IMG/VR virus record: IMGVR_UViG_3300049916_000010
Location: 1-22,201 of that record
Direction: 5' to 3' (one strand)
Source: a virus
Length of the DNA: 22,201 bases
The notes below the pieces were generated by a model. The model saw only the letters and a program-made list of their open reading frames with translations. It searched no databases and had not been told where the DNA came from. Of this stretch, positions 15,351-22,120 are shown in pieces. Each line of letters begins with the position of its first letter. Position 1 is the first letter of the stretch. The position numbers were made by a program, and so were the translations under genes.

Positions 15351-17530
15351 TATTGTATGGTTCTTTTAGCTTTACTTTCTATATAATTTACTGTGCATCT
15401 TTGCAAGTTCTCATTGTCAAATGTGGTAACACTAGCATCCTTAATTACAACAGGAACATAGTAGCTTCTATTTAGTGTAGAATACCAACCGTTAGAGTTA
15501 GGTATGTCTGTTTGATATTCCCTTACCACAATGTAATCTATCTGAGTAATATCACTTTGGTCATTATAGTTAACCAAGAACATTGGCTTTATATATCTTA
15601 CACCTGTGTATGCTGTTGACGGGTTATTAGGGTCGTGTGAGTTTGATGTGTACGAATCAGAGTTCCCTGAAACGTAACCTCTAAATGTTTCCCATCTATC
15701 ATTAGCAGTTTGGTCGTAAGCACTTAGCGTAACATAATGTGCGGGTGATAAGTTTTCTGTTCCATTAGAACTAATTAATGTCGTTCCATCAGCAGCAAGT
15801 CCAACAAACCCACAGTAATGTGTGCCATTGCTAGTTCCGCTACTTTTCATTCTTATCTCTATTTCGTAAATACTTTTAGGATTGTAGGGTATAGCCTTTC
15901 TGTGATAAGAAAAAAGCTCATCATTGCCTGAATCATTACCAATTACAATAGTTTTTGTTCCTGACAACTGACCATCGGCTGTGCTAAATGATACATCTCC
16001 TGAACCTCCACCACTAGCATACCAATCTGTATTATAAGCAGCAAAATCTGCATAGTCAAAACTTTCTCTAAATACTTCTTTGCCTACCCATCCCTTCTCT
16101 ATCCATACATTTGGTGATGCTAATAAATCCTCAAACATATCCTGCTCACCAACACCATAAGGTCTTGAAACAGCAGTTCCTTCCTTTACAGCTTTTACTT
16201 GCGACTTTCTAACAGAAGGGTATTTATCATCAGTAAGACCTGCTACTCTAGGAACTAAAGCACCATAATCTTCTGCATACAAAGGATTCTCACCAACAAC
16301 AACTTTAGTGTCGCTTGTTGACTGACCTAGCTGTCCTCTAAAGTCAGGATATATGCTTTGCTCGTAAGATTTAGAAGATATGTTTATGCCCTCGCTAAAT
16401 GTTCCGTCAAAAGTGTAGCTATCTATACCGCCTAGTCTGTTCTGCCAATGAAACCTTACGCCATCAACTCTTTGTCTATTATGGTCAATGTAATATCTAA
16501 CAGTTTCGCCTATTTGGTCGCTTTGTGCAACTTCAGTATATACATCATAAAACTTAATGTTTGTAAAGTCTGTAACAGCACAATCATCATTAAATCTTTC
16601 TCTATTTGTTTCTTTTATGTTTCTTGTTCCTATACCTATTTGACAGACAGAGAATGGCTCATCAGTACTACCGCTATTTGCCCAAGAGTTTAGATTACTA
16701 CCACTATTTCCCTGACCATCTACGGTTGTTGATATTGACATAGTATAAGAGTTGGTTGAACCTGCTACATCAGTACCTATTAGACTACCATTAAATCCTC
16801 TAAATCTAATAATAGCACGAATATCAGTTCCGTCATCATAGTTTAGGAATGACAAATACTCACACTCATCTACACCTATAATTCTATAACTTGTTGGTTT
16901 AGTAGTTAAATACTTTTGTCTGCTAAGACCCCTAAGTGAGTACGCACTATGCAAGTACACATTTGATAGACCTGAACCTTGATACACAAAGTCATTATCA
17001 CTAAGCAGCTTTTCGCCAATGTTAAGATAATGTTCTTCCTCGTGAAGTAAAGCACTATTTGTTGCTATAAATGTTCCTGAATCAGATTCTCCTGAAAGTG
17101 TTAGCTGACCATTAGATATAACCTCCAACTCAAATGTTACAGTAAACTTTTGATATACATTGTTTGATATTTCCCCTTGTGTTATATCCCTTCTAACCAT
17201 TGTGCTTAAATCGTGCGTACAAGGTCTTAGATTGTATGACAAGAAATCTCTACATATTGAAGAAACATCTATGGAGTAATACAGGTAGTTATTGTTTGGT
17301 GTATTACCTGCTGCATTGAAGTTGGGTATATTTATACTAGGCTGCACTCTAATAGAAACTTTTTGGTCTGTCAACTCTGAATCCGTAATATTATCGAATG
17401 GGGTTATAGTAACCTTTGAGCTTACATAAGCATCTCTATTTGTGGTTTCGGCTCTAGCATTAAACTTTATTGGCTGATATACGCTTTGAAAAGTATTTGC
17501 AGGTTGGTCTGTTAACTGATAATCAGGCAT
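15350..17530 (-). CDS. Distal tail protein with inserted CBM-like domain (726 aa)
   Basis: A 726-aa structural protein without a named family that I can assign. Residues 1-175 are beta-rich (VYQPIKFNARAETTNR, KFTVTFELEVISNGQ) and could form a distal-tail-like ring domain. Residues 340-460 include RYYIDHNRQRVDGVRFHWQN and FRGQLGQSTSD. Residues 485-675 look like an inserted CBM-like module. It opens FRESFDYADFAAYNTDWYAS, has SIYEIEIRMKSSG in the centre and closes TQIDYIVVREYQT. The end (675-726) resumes with SYYVPVVIKDASVTTFDNEN. A tail tip role with glycan binding is inferred from the neighbours and the inserted domain. It overlaps both neighbours by 1 nt in TAATG junctions. Confidence 0.6.
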   Translation of the reverse strand: MPDYQLTDQPANTFQSVYQPIKFNARAETTNRDAYVSSKVTITPFDNITDSELTDQKVSIRVQPSINIPNFNAAGNTPNNNYLYYSIDVSSICRDFLSYNLRPCTHDLSTMVRRDITQGEISNNVYQKFTVTFELEVISNGQLTLSGESDSGTFIATNSALLHEEEHYLNIGEKLLSDNDFVYQGSGLSNVYLHSAYSLRGLSRQKYLTTKPTSYRIIGVDECEYLSFLNYDDGTDIRAIIRFRGFNGSLIGTDVAGSTNSYTMSISTTVDGQGNSGSNLNSWANSGSTDEPFSVCQIGIGTRNIKETNRERFNDDCAVTDFTNIKFYDVYTEVAQSDQIGETVRYYIDHNRQRVDGVRFHWQNRLGGIDSYTFDGTFSEGINISSKSYEQSIYPDFRGQLGQSTSDTKVVVGENPLYAEDYGALVPRVAGLTDDKYPSVRKSQVKAVKEGTAVSRPYGVGEQDMFEDLLASPNVWIEKGWVGKEVFRESFDYADFAAYNTDWYASGGGSGDVSFSTADGQLSGTKTIVIGNDSGNDELFSYHRKAIPYNPKSIYEIEIRMKSSGTSNGTHYCGFVGLAADGTTLISSNGTENLSPAHYVTLSAYDQTANDRWETFRGYVSGNSDSYTSNSHDPNNPSTAYTGVRYIKPMFLVNYNDQSDITQIDYIVVREYQTDIPNSNGWYSTLNRSYYVPVVIKDASVTTFDNENLQRCTVNYIESKAKRTIQ

Positions 17531-18705
17531 TATATTTTGTATTTATGTTGTAAGTATCTATTTATCTGTTTTACTTGGTCGTGAGTAACAGCATCGTGAT
17601 TAAATATTATAAGCTCTTGCACATTACCTTGAAAGAAGTTTGTTGGTGATATGTATTTATTAGCACCCAATACAATAGGAGAAAGGTTGCCAAAATACCA
17701 AGTGCTGTGCATCCAATCGTTTACATTATCGTGTCCTATTTGTGTTTGGTTTGCAAACAAGTGAAATCCTTTGTTGTGAAAGTCAAATCCAACTACTGAA
17801 GTTCCATACTCGTAATCAGAATCCAATTCTATCTCCTCACTTTGAGGGTCATACAAAAACCCTCTAATGTTAATATCATTAATATTTCTTGAAAGATTAA
17901 TAAATATTCTTTGTATATTAGTTCCTTCACCATTTTTACTTAAAAAAGAAAAATTTGCTTCACTTGTTGGTTTAGCTACCCAAATAATTGTATATTCGTG
18001 ATTAAGACCATTGCTACCGTCAATAGAATTGTTTATGCAACTCATAAAGTCGTTAGCACCATCAAACTCTAGGTAAGGATAGCCATTGTCAGTATTCTCG
18101 TACTTGTATATTGGCTTTGCTGTGCTAGTAGCCTGCACAAAGTCATTACCATTACTACTTTGGTCAATCCACTTGTTAACCACCTCGTTACCGCCAAAGA
18201 ACTCCGTTTTAACGCCCATATCTGCCTTTAGCCACACTTTTGGGTTGTAAGACATAACAAGTGCTTCATCCATAGCTAAAAGGCTGTGAGAGAACGTATT
18301 TAAAGTAAAAGTAAGCCTGACTTGTATCAACTTGTCGTTATACAACTCTTTTTCTCGTTCGACAGATATACTGTCAGGACTTAAAATTACTTCTTTACTT
18401 GTGTAGCTATCCAACACCCTTTGCAGCCAAGTCAAACCCTCTTGCTCTAATAAACTAAACACCACATCAAGCGAACCTGATTGGTTTTGGTAGTAAGGTT
18501 TTGTTATAAGGCACTCAAAGGTGTATTCTTCTTGCACATCACCTTCCGTAGCAGGAAGCTCTGATGTTGGAGGTAAAACAACTAATAATGGGTAGTCATT
18601 GTTATGATTCTCGTTTATTTCATTCTCATAACCAAAAATAAAGCCACCATTAATCCATTGTTGCTCAAACCTATCTCTTATTTCTCTAAGTTTTGTAAAA
18701 CTCAT
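17530..18705 (-). CDS. Two-domain protein: tail-terminator-like N-terminus fused to LamG domain (391 aa)
   Basis: A 391-aa protein with two clear parts. Residues 1-145 (LREIRDRFEQQWINGGFIFG, DYPLLVVLPPTSELPA, YTFECLITKPYYQ, then KLIQVRLTFTLNTFSH) have the size and alternating helix/strand pattern of tail terminator proteins, a tentative match. Residues 150-391 are a LamG-like beta-sandwich with PKVWLKADMG, VVNKWIDQSSNGNDF, YPYLEFDGANDFM and FQGNVQELIIFNH. The typical W-x-DqSg-n-nd-f and l-FdG-ndy motifs are easy to see. LamG domains often bind sugars. The gene overlaps the frameshift-extension stop (TAATG) upstream and the 726-aa gene downstream. The domain join is notable because terminators are normally stand-alone. 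Confidence 0.65.
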   Translation of the reverse strand: MSFTKLREIRDRFEQQWINGGFIFGYENEINENHNNDYPLLVVLPPTSELPATEGDVQEEYTFECLITKPYYQNQSGSLDVVFSLLEQEGLTWLQRVLDSYTSKEVILSPDSISVEREKELYNDKLIQVRLTFTLNTFSHSLLAMDEALVMSYNPKVWLKADMGVKTEFFGGNEVVNKWIDQSSNGNDFVQATSTAKPIYKYENTDNGYPYLEFDGANDFMSCINNSIDGSNGLNHEYTIIWVAKPTSEANFSFLSKNGEGTNIQRIFINLSRNINDINIRGFLYDPQSEEIELDSDYEYGTSVVGFDFHNKGFHLFANQTQIGHDNVNDWMHSTWYFGNLSPIVLGANKYISPTNFFQGNVQELIIFNHDAVTHDQVKQINRYLQHKYKI

Positions 18706-19001
18706 TATTTTATCTGTTTTCGCTGTTCTTCATTGACAGCTAATTCATAATCTCCTTTTGCAGTTTTCCAAGACAGGTATGTTAAAACCTTATACAACTT
18801 TTCGTCTTTTACACTTTGCATAGCATCTTTACCCTCTTTTGTAAATACTCCATCAAGTGATAGGTCATATAAGGTGTTCAGCCAACCAAATGGCTTCATT
18901 ATCTTACTTGCCTTCGCTACTGCGATACTTTTTGTTCCGCCATTTCTGAAAAGGTTTTTATAACGTTGATTGATGCCAAAGTTCGTTTGTTCAAAAAAAA
19001 A
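18705..19001 (-). CDS. Frameshifted extension of the tail assembly chaperone (gpT-like part)
   Basis: A -1 slip at the T run would take ribosomes from the 214-aa chaperone frame into this frame, giving a product of 285 aa from 19561 to 18705. This frame adds 96 residues after the slip, starting FEQTNFGINQRYKNLF and ending NEEQRKQIK. An ATG at 19013 exists in this frame but lies just upstream of the slip site with no convincing leader. Independent translation is therefore less likely. In lambda the equivalent gpGT fusion recruits tube protein to the tape measure. The arithmetic (857 nt plus one re-read base = 286 codons with stop) fits a -1 slip exactly. Confidence 0.7.
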   Translation of the reverse strand, partial: FFFEQTNFGINQRYKNLFRNGGTKSIAVAKASKIMKPFGWLNTLYDLSLDGVFTKEGKDAMQSVKDEKLYKVLTYLSWKTAKGDYELAVNEEQRKQIK

Positions 19002-19561
19002 CTGAACTCCCATACGATGTCCATTGTCAACTCACGAAACTTCTTCGCCTTTTCGTCAATATTGTCTAGGTCAACCTCCTCATCTACTTCTTTACACAAA
19101 ATTGCCATTTGTTCAGGTAAAATATCAAATCTACCGTTTTTTAGGTATTGTGTGTTCAACTCCAACTGTTGACTTTCTATATAATCACCAAAAGTACCTG
19201 TTCTTAGGAAGTCCATAGGAAAATAGTAAACTTTTCCATCAAACTCGAAATAATCCATTCCTTTTGGCTTATATTCCTCCATAATCTCGTTAAGGCACTC
19301 AATTACTGCCATAACATCATCCATAGGCACGTTTGCCATTGTTTCACCGTCAATACCCGTCATATAGATGAATAATTCCTTATACATCTTATTTTCTTGC
19401 ATAACGTGATACTTTGTTAGGTCATTCTCGCTATTTGCTTCATCTTCTGTGATTTGATACTTTTTTATTATATCATATACACCACAGTAGTAGTCAACGG
19501 TCATTTCCTCCCACTTGTTAGGGATATTGTATTGTTTGTTATTGATTTCTATGTTTAACAT
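18917..19561 (-). CDS. Tail assembly chaperone (gpG-like)
   Basis: A 214-aa protein. It opens MLNIEINNKQYNIPNKWEEM, a pattern typical of tail assembly chaperones (a short beta hairpin followed by a helix starting around W17). An acidic, mostly helical body follows, including MDDVMAVIECLNEIMEEY and KEVDEEVDLDNIDEKAK. The short C-terminus after residue 189 continues in frame for 25 residues if no shift occurs. The combination with an overlapping -1 frame and a slippery T run is the hallmark of gpG/gpGT genes. These coat the tape measure protein during tail assembly and are absent from the virion. The start overlaps the 131-aa gene stop by 7 nt. Confidence 0.72.
   Translation of the reverse strand: MLNIEINNKQYNIPNKWEEMTVDYYCGVYDIIKKYQITEDEANSENDLTKYHVMQENKMYKELFIYMTGIDGETMANVPMDDVMAVIECLNEIMEEYKPKGMDYFEFDGKVYYFPMDFLRTGTFGDYIESQQLELNTQYLKNGRFDILPEQMAILCKEVDEEVDLDNIDEKAKKFRELTMDIVWEFSFFLNKRTLASINVIKTFSEMAEQKVSQ
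18993..19001 (-). promoter_or_regulatory. Slippery site for -1 programmed frameshift (T9)
   Basis: Nine T residues on the minus strand are read AGT TTT TTT TTG in the chaperone frame (residues 187-190). A -1 slip gives TTT TTT TTT GAA and enters the overlapping downstream frame. Nine identical bases could also cause transcriptional slippage. I saw no clear stimulatory hairpin just downstream. Confidence 0.72.
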
Positions 19562-19950
19562 TGTTTTTCTACTTTACTTTCTTCTTCTAAATCTTTTAAC
19601 ATATCTGACAGTCTGCCTACCATTTCCATAGTTGCACTATGTATATTGGTTGAGCATTTGTCTAATAAATCCTCATTGGACTTATTTTTTAATCCTGCAA
19701 AGAAGCCTAAAGTAGTGAACATAGCTAAATTTGGTATAGAAAACAACCATTCGCTTACACTATCGTCTTTCAAGCCAAAATCAGAGAAATCATTGTGATA
19801 CATTAGTATATCGCTAAGAATATCTTGAAAATCGTTGTATTTACCACTTTCAGCCATCTCAGTAGCGTCATACACTTGTTTCTGAACAAATGTTAGATAA
19901 TCTAGGACTATCTGCTCGTGTTCTTCGTTTATGTATATGATTTCACTCAT
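19555..19950 (-). CDS. Unknown acidic helical protein (131 aa) before the tail chaperone
   Basis: I do not recognise this protein. It is acidic and mostly helical: EEHEQIVLDYLTFVQKQVYD at the N-terminus, a loop with HNDFSDFGLKDDSVSEW, then a hydrophobic stretch LFSIPNLAMFTTLGFFAGLK (about residues 69-88) and a final helix MVGRLSDMLKDLEEESK. The hydrophobic stretch is short and Pro/Gly-containing, so it may be a buried core helix and need not span a membrane. The gene follows a 71-nt gap with a promoter-like element, and its stop overlaps the chaperone start. A tail assembly role is suggested only by position. It may be the first gene of the tail operon. Confidence 0.6.
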   Translation of the reverse strand: MSEIIYINEEHEQIVLDYLTFVQKQVYDATEMAESGKYNDFQDILSDILMYHNDFSDFGLKDDSVSEWLFSIPNLAMFTTLGFFAGLKNKSNEDLLDKCSTNIHSATMEMVGRLSDMLKDLEEESKVEKQC

Positions 19951-19955
19951 TTCTG

Positions 19956-19989
19956 CAAAATTAATTATATATGTTAGTTATCTGTCGCA
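19956..19989 (-). promoter_or_regulatory. Promoter-like element before the tail operon (TGCGA type)
   Basis: On the minus strand TGCGA (19989-19985), 21 nt, then TAATTTTG (19963-19956), CAGAA and the ATG at 19950. The order, spacing and much of the intervening sequence match the element before the protease gene. The terminase and 131-aa genes are separated here by the only sizeable gap in the region, so a new transcript start is plausible. Confidence 0.5.
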
Positions 19990-20021
19990 ATTTTTGTGCA
20001 AATTTCAATTTTATAGGTCAT

Positions 20022-21449
20022 TTATCCAAAAAATACTATTTTCTTACCCCTAAAGTGCTGATTTAGTGCCATAACTAGGCAATCAACCATATCATCGTGC
20101 CTTGCAGCAGGAAATTGTTGGCATTGCATCAAAAATTCTTCATTCCAAGCACCTTTGAGTAGTGTTACCCTACCCGTTTCTAGTGTTGGACTTACGTCTT
20201 GTACTCTAGCCACCTTGTCTTTAGTTGGCGGTTTATCTTCTTTTACGTTTAGACCTGTTTCTCTAATAAGCGTTTGCACTATGGACTTACCACTTGCTTT
20301 AGGTTCTACAAAAATTTTGGACTGTGTTGTATATCCATTTTTTTCTACGAACTTAATTATATGCTTTACTAGGTCAGGAAACTCTAGTCTTACATTCTGT
20401 ACTGCTATTATTTGCCAAGTGTTCTCTGCAAATACATAGGCTAGTAGTGCTGAAGGGTCATTTTTCTCACTTGCGGTGTATGCGGGGTCGATTATAAAAT
20501 TGACTACCCCTTCTTTTTGTGTTTCATCTACTTTAAACCACGTTTTCTTAATCATACCGCTATTTGCGGGTGTTGGTCGTTGTTGTAGCTGTCCTGCATA
20601 GCCATAAGAGCCTAGTGCCGACTTGTAGTCATCTAACACCTCTTGAGAAAACCTTTCTTTCCAAAATAGACCATCTTGATATTGGTCTGCTAGGCTAGAA
20701 GGCTTTAAGTCGCTAGAAAGCTCTGCGGGTATGCAAATATGTTTGTGTTTATCGGGTGAGTTATACAAGAGGTAACCGCTAAGGTCATCTTCGTGTACTC
20801 TCTGCATAATTATTATCCTAACTCCCGTTGTAGGATTGTTTAGTCGTGAGTATAGTGTTGACTTATACCATTCGTTAGCATTTTCTCTTTCTATCTGCGA
20901 AGCTGCGTTCTTTGGTGATGTAGGGTCATCGACTAGAATTATATCGCCACCCTGTCCTGTTACCGAACCACCAACAGATGTTGCCCTTCTAACTCCTAGA
21001 TAAGTATTCTCGTATCTAGCTTTTAGGTTTTGGTCTTTCTTAATCTGATAGACTTCTCCCCAATGTTTCTGATACCATTCGCTATTTATGATATCCCTTG
21101 ACTTAGTTGCGTGTTCTATACTAATCTCTGCCGAATATGATGCTGTGATAAACCTCATCTTAGGATATACTGCCCAACACCAAGCGGGAAACAGAACGGT
21201 AACAAGTAAAGACTTACTGCTACGGAAAGGAATATTAATAATTATATCCTTACCCTTTGGTTTATTCTCCTTTATCCTTTCGGCTTCGGCTTGTAGTAAA
21301 TCGCAAAGGTATTTATGGTGAAAGTTTACTGATATGGGAACAGAGGGTTCAGCAATCTCAAAGGCTCTAATGAAGAACTCATAAAACGATTTCTCGCATA
21401 TGGCTTTCTCCATTGCCTGAAGCAACTGCTTTTTCTGTTGTTTATCCAT
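20022..21449 (-). CDS. terL: Terminase large subunit
   Basis: A 475-aa terminase large subunit, the ATP-driven motor and nuclease that packages DNA into the procapsid through the portal. The N-terminal ATPase has a deviant Walker A, IPFRSSKS (residues 73-80, Lys79). Walker B is DIILVDDP (169-176) with Asp174/Asp175. The motif III region is around VRIIIMQRVHEDDLSG (about 210-224). The C-terminal nuclease shows Asp321 in NFIIDPAYTA, Glu382 in KIFVEPKASGKS and the RHDDMVDCLVMAL motif (450-462) with Asp452/453/456. All expected catalytic residues seem present. It overlaps the small subunit gene by 8 nt. The portal does not follow; the tail genes do. Confidence 0.96.
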   Translation of the reverse strand: MDKQQKKQLLQAMEKAICEKSFYEFFIRAFEIAEPSVPISVNFHHKYLCDLLQAEAERIKENKPKGKDIIINIPFRSSKSLLVTVLFPAWCWAVYPKMRFITASYSAEISIEHATKSRDIINSEWYQKHWGEVYQIKKDQNLKARYENTYLGVRRATSVGGSVTGQGGDIILVDDPTSPKNAASQIERENANEWYKSTLYSRLNNPTTGVRIIIMQRVHEDDLSGYLLYNSPDKHKHICIPAELSSDLKPSSLADQYQDGLFWKERFSQEVLDDYKSALGSYGYAGQLQQRPTPANSGMIKKTWFKVDETQKEGVVNFIIDPAYTASEKNDPSALLAYVFAENTWQIIAVQNVRLEFPDLVKHIIKFVEKNGYTTQSKIFVEPKASGKSIVQTLIRETGLNVKEDKPPTKDKVARVQDVSPTLETGRVTLLKGAWNEEFLMQCQQFPAARHDDMVDCLVMALNQHFRGKKIVFFG

Positions 21450-21852
21450 CTATCTCAACGTAGTCAGCTAAGTCATCGTCATCATCGACATCTCTTTCGA
21501 GGTTTTCCATCTTAGCCTTTAGTTCGTCTAGGCTAACATTATCGTCTAGCTTAATTTCTATTTTTCTACTGTTCTCCGATTTTATTTCTGTTGATTGTAG
21601 TTTCGGCATTGCATAGTTAAGCAACTTGGCAATAGCATTTATATATGCTTCAGGATTCTTAGCCGATAGCTTTTCGAGTGCATCCATAATATTCACTTCC
21701 TGTCCGCTAAGAGCATTGGCAAGTATCTCTCTTGTTATCTTAGTGTTCTTAGTAATGCTACCCTTACGTCTGCCCGTACCATTGTGATGACCAAAGGTTC
21801 TTTTGGGTGAATACTTTTCTGTGTTAGGTAAATCTTCTTTTTCCTCACTCAT
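21442..21852 (-). CDS. terS: Terminase small subunit
   Basis: A 136-aa protein directly before, and overlapping by 8 nt, the large terminase gene. It carries a basic GTGRRKGSITKNTKITRE segment (about residues 26-43), likely DNA-binding. A helical region KNPEAYINAIAKLLNYAMPK follows at about 65-84, a pattern of Bacteroidota phage small terminases. An acidic tail (NLERDVDDDDDLADYVEIDG) ends the protein and may contact the large subunit. The small subunit recognises the packaging site and regulates the motor. Repeats in the upstream non-coding DNA are candidate binding sites. The ATG at 21852 lies 4 nt after a TAGTTTTG box. Confidence 0.8.
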   Translation of the reverse strand: MSEEKEDLPNTEKYSPKRTFGHHNGTGRRKGSITKNTKITREILANALSGQEVNIMDALEKLSAKNPEAYINAIAKLLNYAMPKLQSTEIKSENSRKIEIKLDDNVSLDELKAKMENLERDVDDDDDLADYVEIDG

Positions 21853-21856
21853 AATA

Positions 21857-21888
21857 CAAAACTAAATAAAATACTATACATATACAAA
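21857..21888 (-). promoter_or_regulatory. Candidate Bacteroidota promoter before the terminase genes
   Basis: On the minus strand TTTG (21888-21885) is followed by exactly 20 nt and TAGTTTTG (21864-21857), a full match to the -33/-7 consensus. The ATG of the small terminase comes 4 nt later, so the transcript may lack a leader. It is the best promoter match in the window. Confidence 0.6.
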
Positions 21889-21914
21889 TAGCTTTATCTT
21901 TAGCTTTATTATGT

Positions 21915-21931
21915 AGGGTATATTATACCCT
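21915..21931. promoter_or_regulatory. 17-nt perfect palindrome, possible operator
   Basis: AGGGTATA-t-TATACCCT, 8-bp arms around a single central base. No T tract follows on either side, which argues against a terminator. It overlaps the first ACCCTT repeat and lies 27 nt upstream of the terminase -33 box. Confidence 0.5.
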
Positions 21932-21972
21932 TCACAAACCCTTCATTAACCCTTTAACTATAAAATACCCTT
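21927..21972. repeat. Four ACCCTT repeats, three at 11-bp spacing
   Basis: ACCCTT occurs at 21927, 21938, 21949 and 21967. The first three start points are 11 bp apart, about one helical turn, with the longer form ACCCTTCAnnA seen in the first two. The inverse, AGGGT, lies at 21915. Such phased repeats often bind an oligomeric protein, such as small terminase or a regulator. Confidence 0.55.
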
Positions 21973-22012
21973 TTAAAATTTTTTTTGTATTTTTTTTACC
22001 TATATTTTAGCA

Positions 22013-22033
22013 TTTCGCACTACTTTTGCGAAA
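22013..22033. promoter_or_regulatory. Inverted repeat with plus-strand -7-like box
   Basis: TTTCGCA and TGCGAAA form perfect 7-bp arms around 7 nt. The plus-strand TACTTTTG (22021-22028) matches TAnnTTTG. The TGCGA arm is the same motif found upstream of the tail and protease genes. There is no TTTG at the expected -33 position. It may control rightward transcription out of the window. Confidence 0.4.
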
Positions 22034-22070
22034 GACTATCTTTTATTTTAACTAACTTCGTACCTTTCCT

Positions 22071-22082
22071 ATCAACGTTGAT
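22071..22082. promoter_or_regulatory. 12-nt perfect palindrome, possible operator
   Basis: ATCAACGTTGAT is its own reverse complement. It lies about 43 nt after the plus-strand -7-like box, so it could be a repressor site for a rightward transcript. This is a short motif and may be chance. Confidence 0.3.
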
Positions 22083-22096
22083 TAAACGTATTCCAA

Positions 22097-22120
22097 TAAA
22101 TATTATTTCCTAAATATTAT
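22097..22120. repeat. Direct repeat TAAATATTAT
   Basis: TAAATATTAT occurs at 22097-22106 and 22111-22120, each preceded by TTCC with or without AA. In such A/T-rich DNA it may be chance. Confidence 0.35.

Noticed and set aside
19002-19013. Independent start (MGVQ) of the 102-aa frame
   Set aside because: No leader or promoter, and the T9 run with an exact -1 relation explains the frame better; it cannot be fully excluded.
21974-21997. Long T tracts as an intrinsic terminator
   Set aside because: No stable GC hairpin lies directly before them on the plus strand; they look more like bent A/T-rich DNA.
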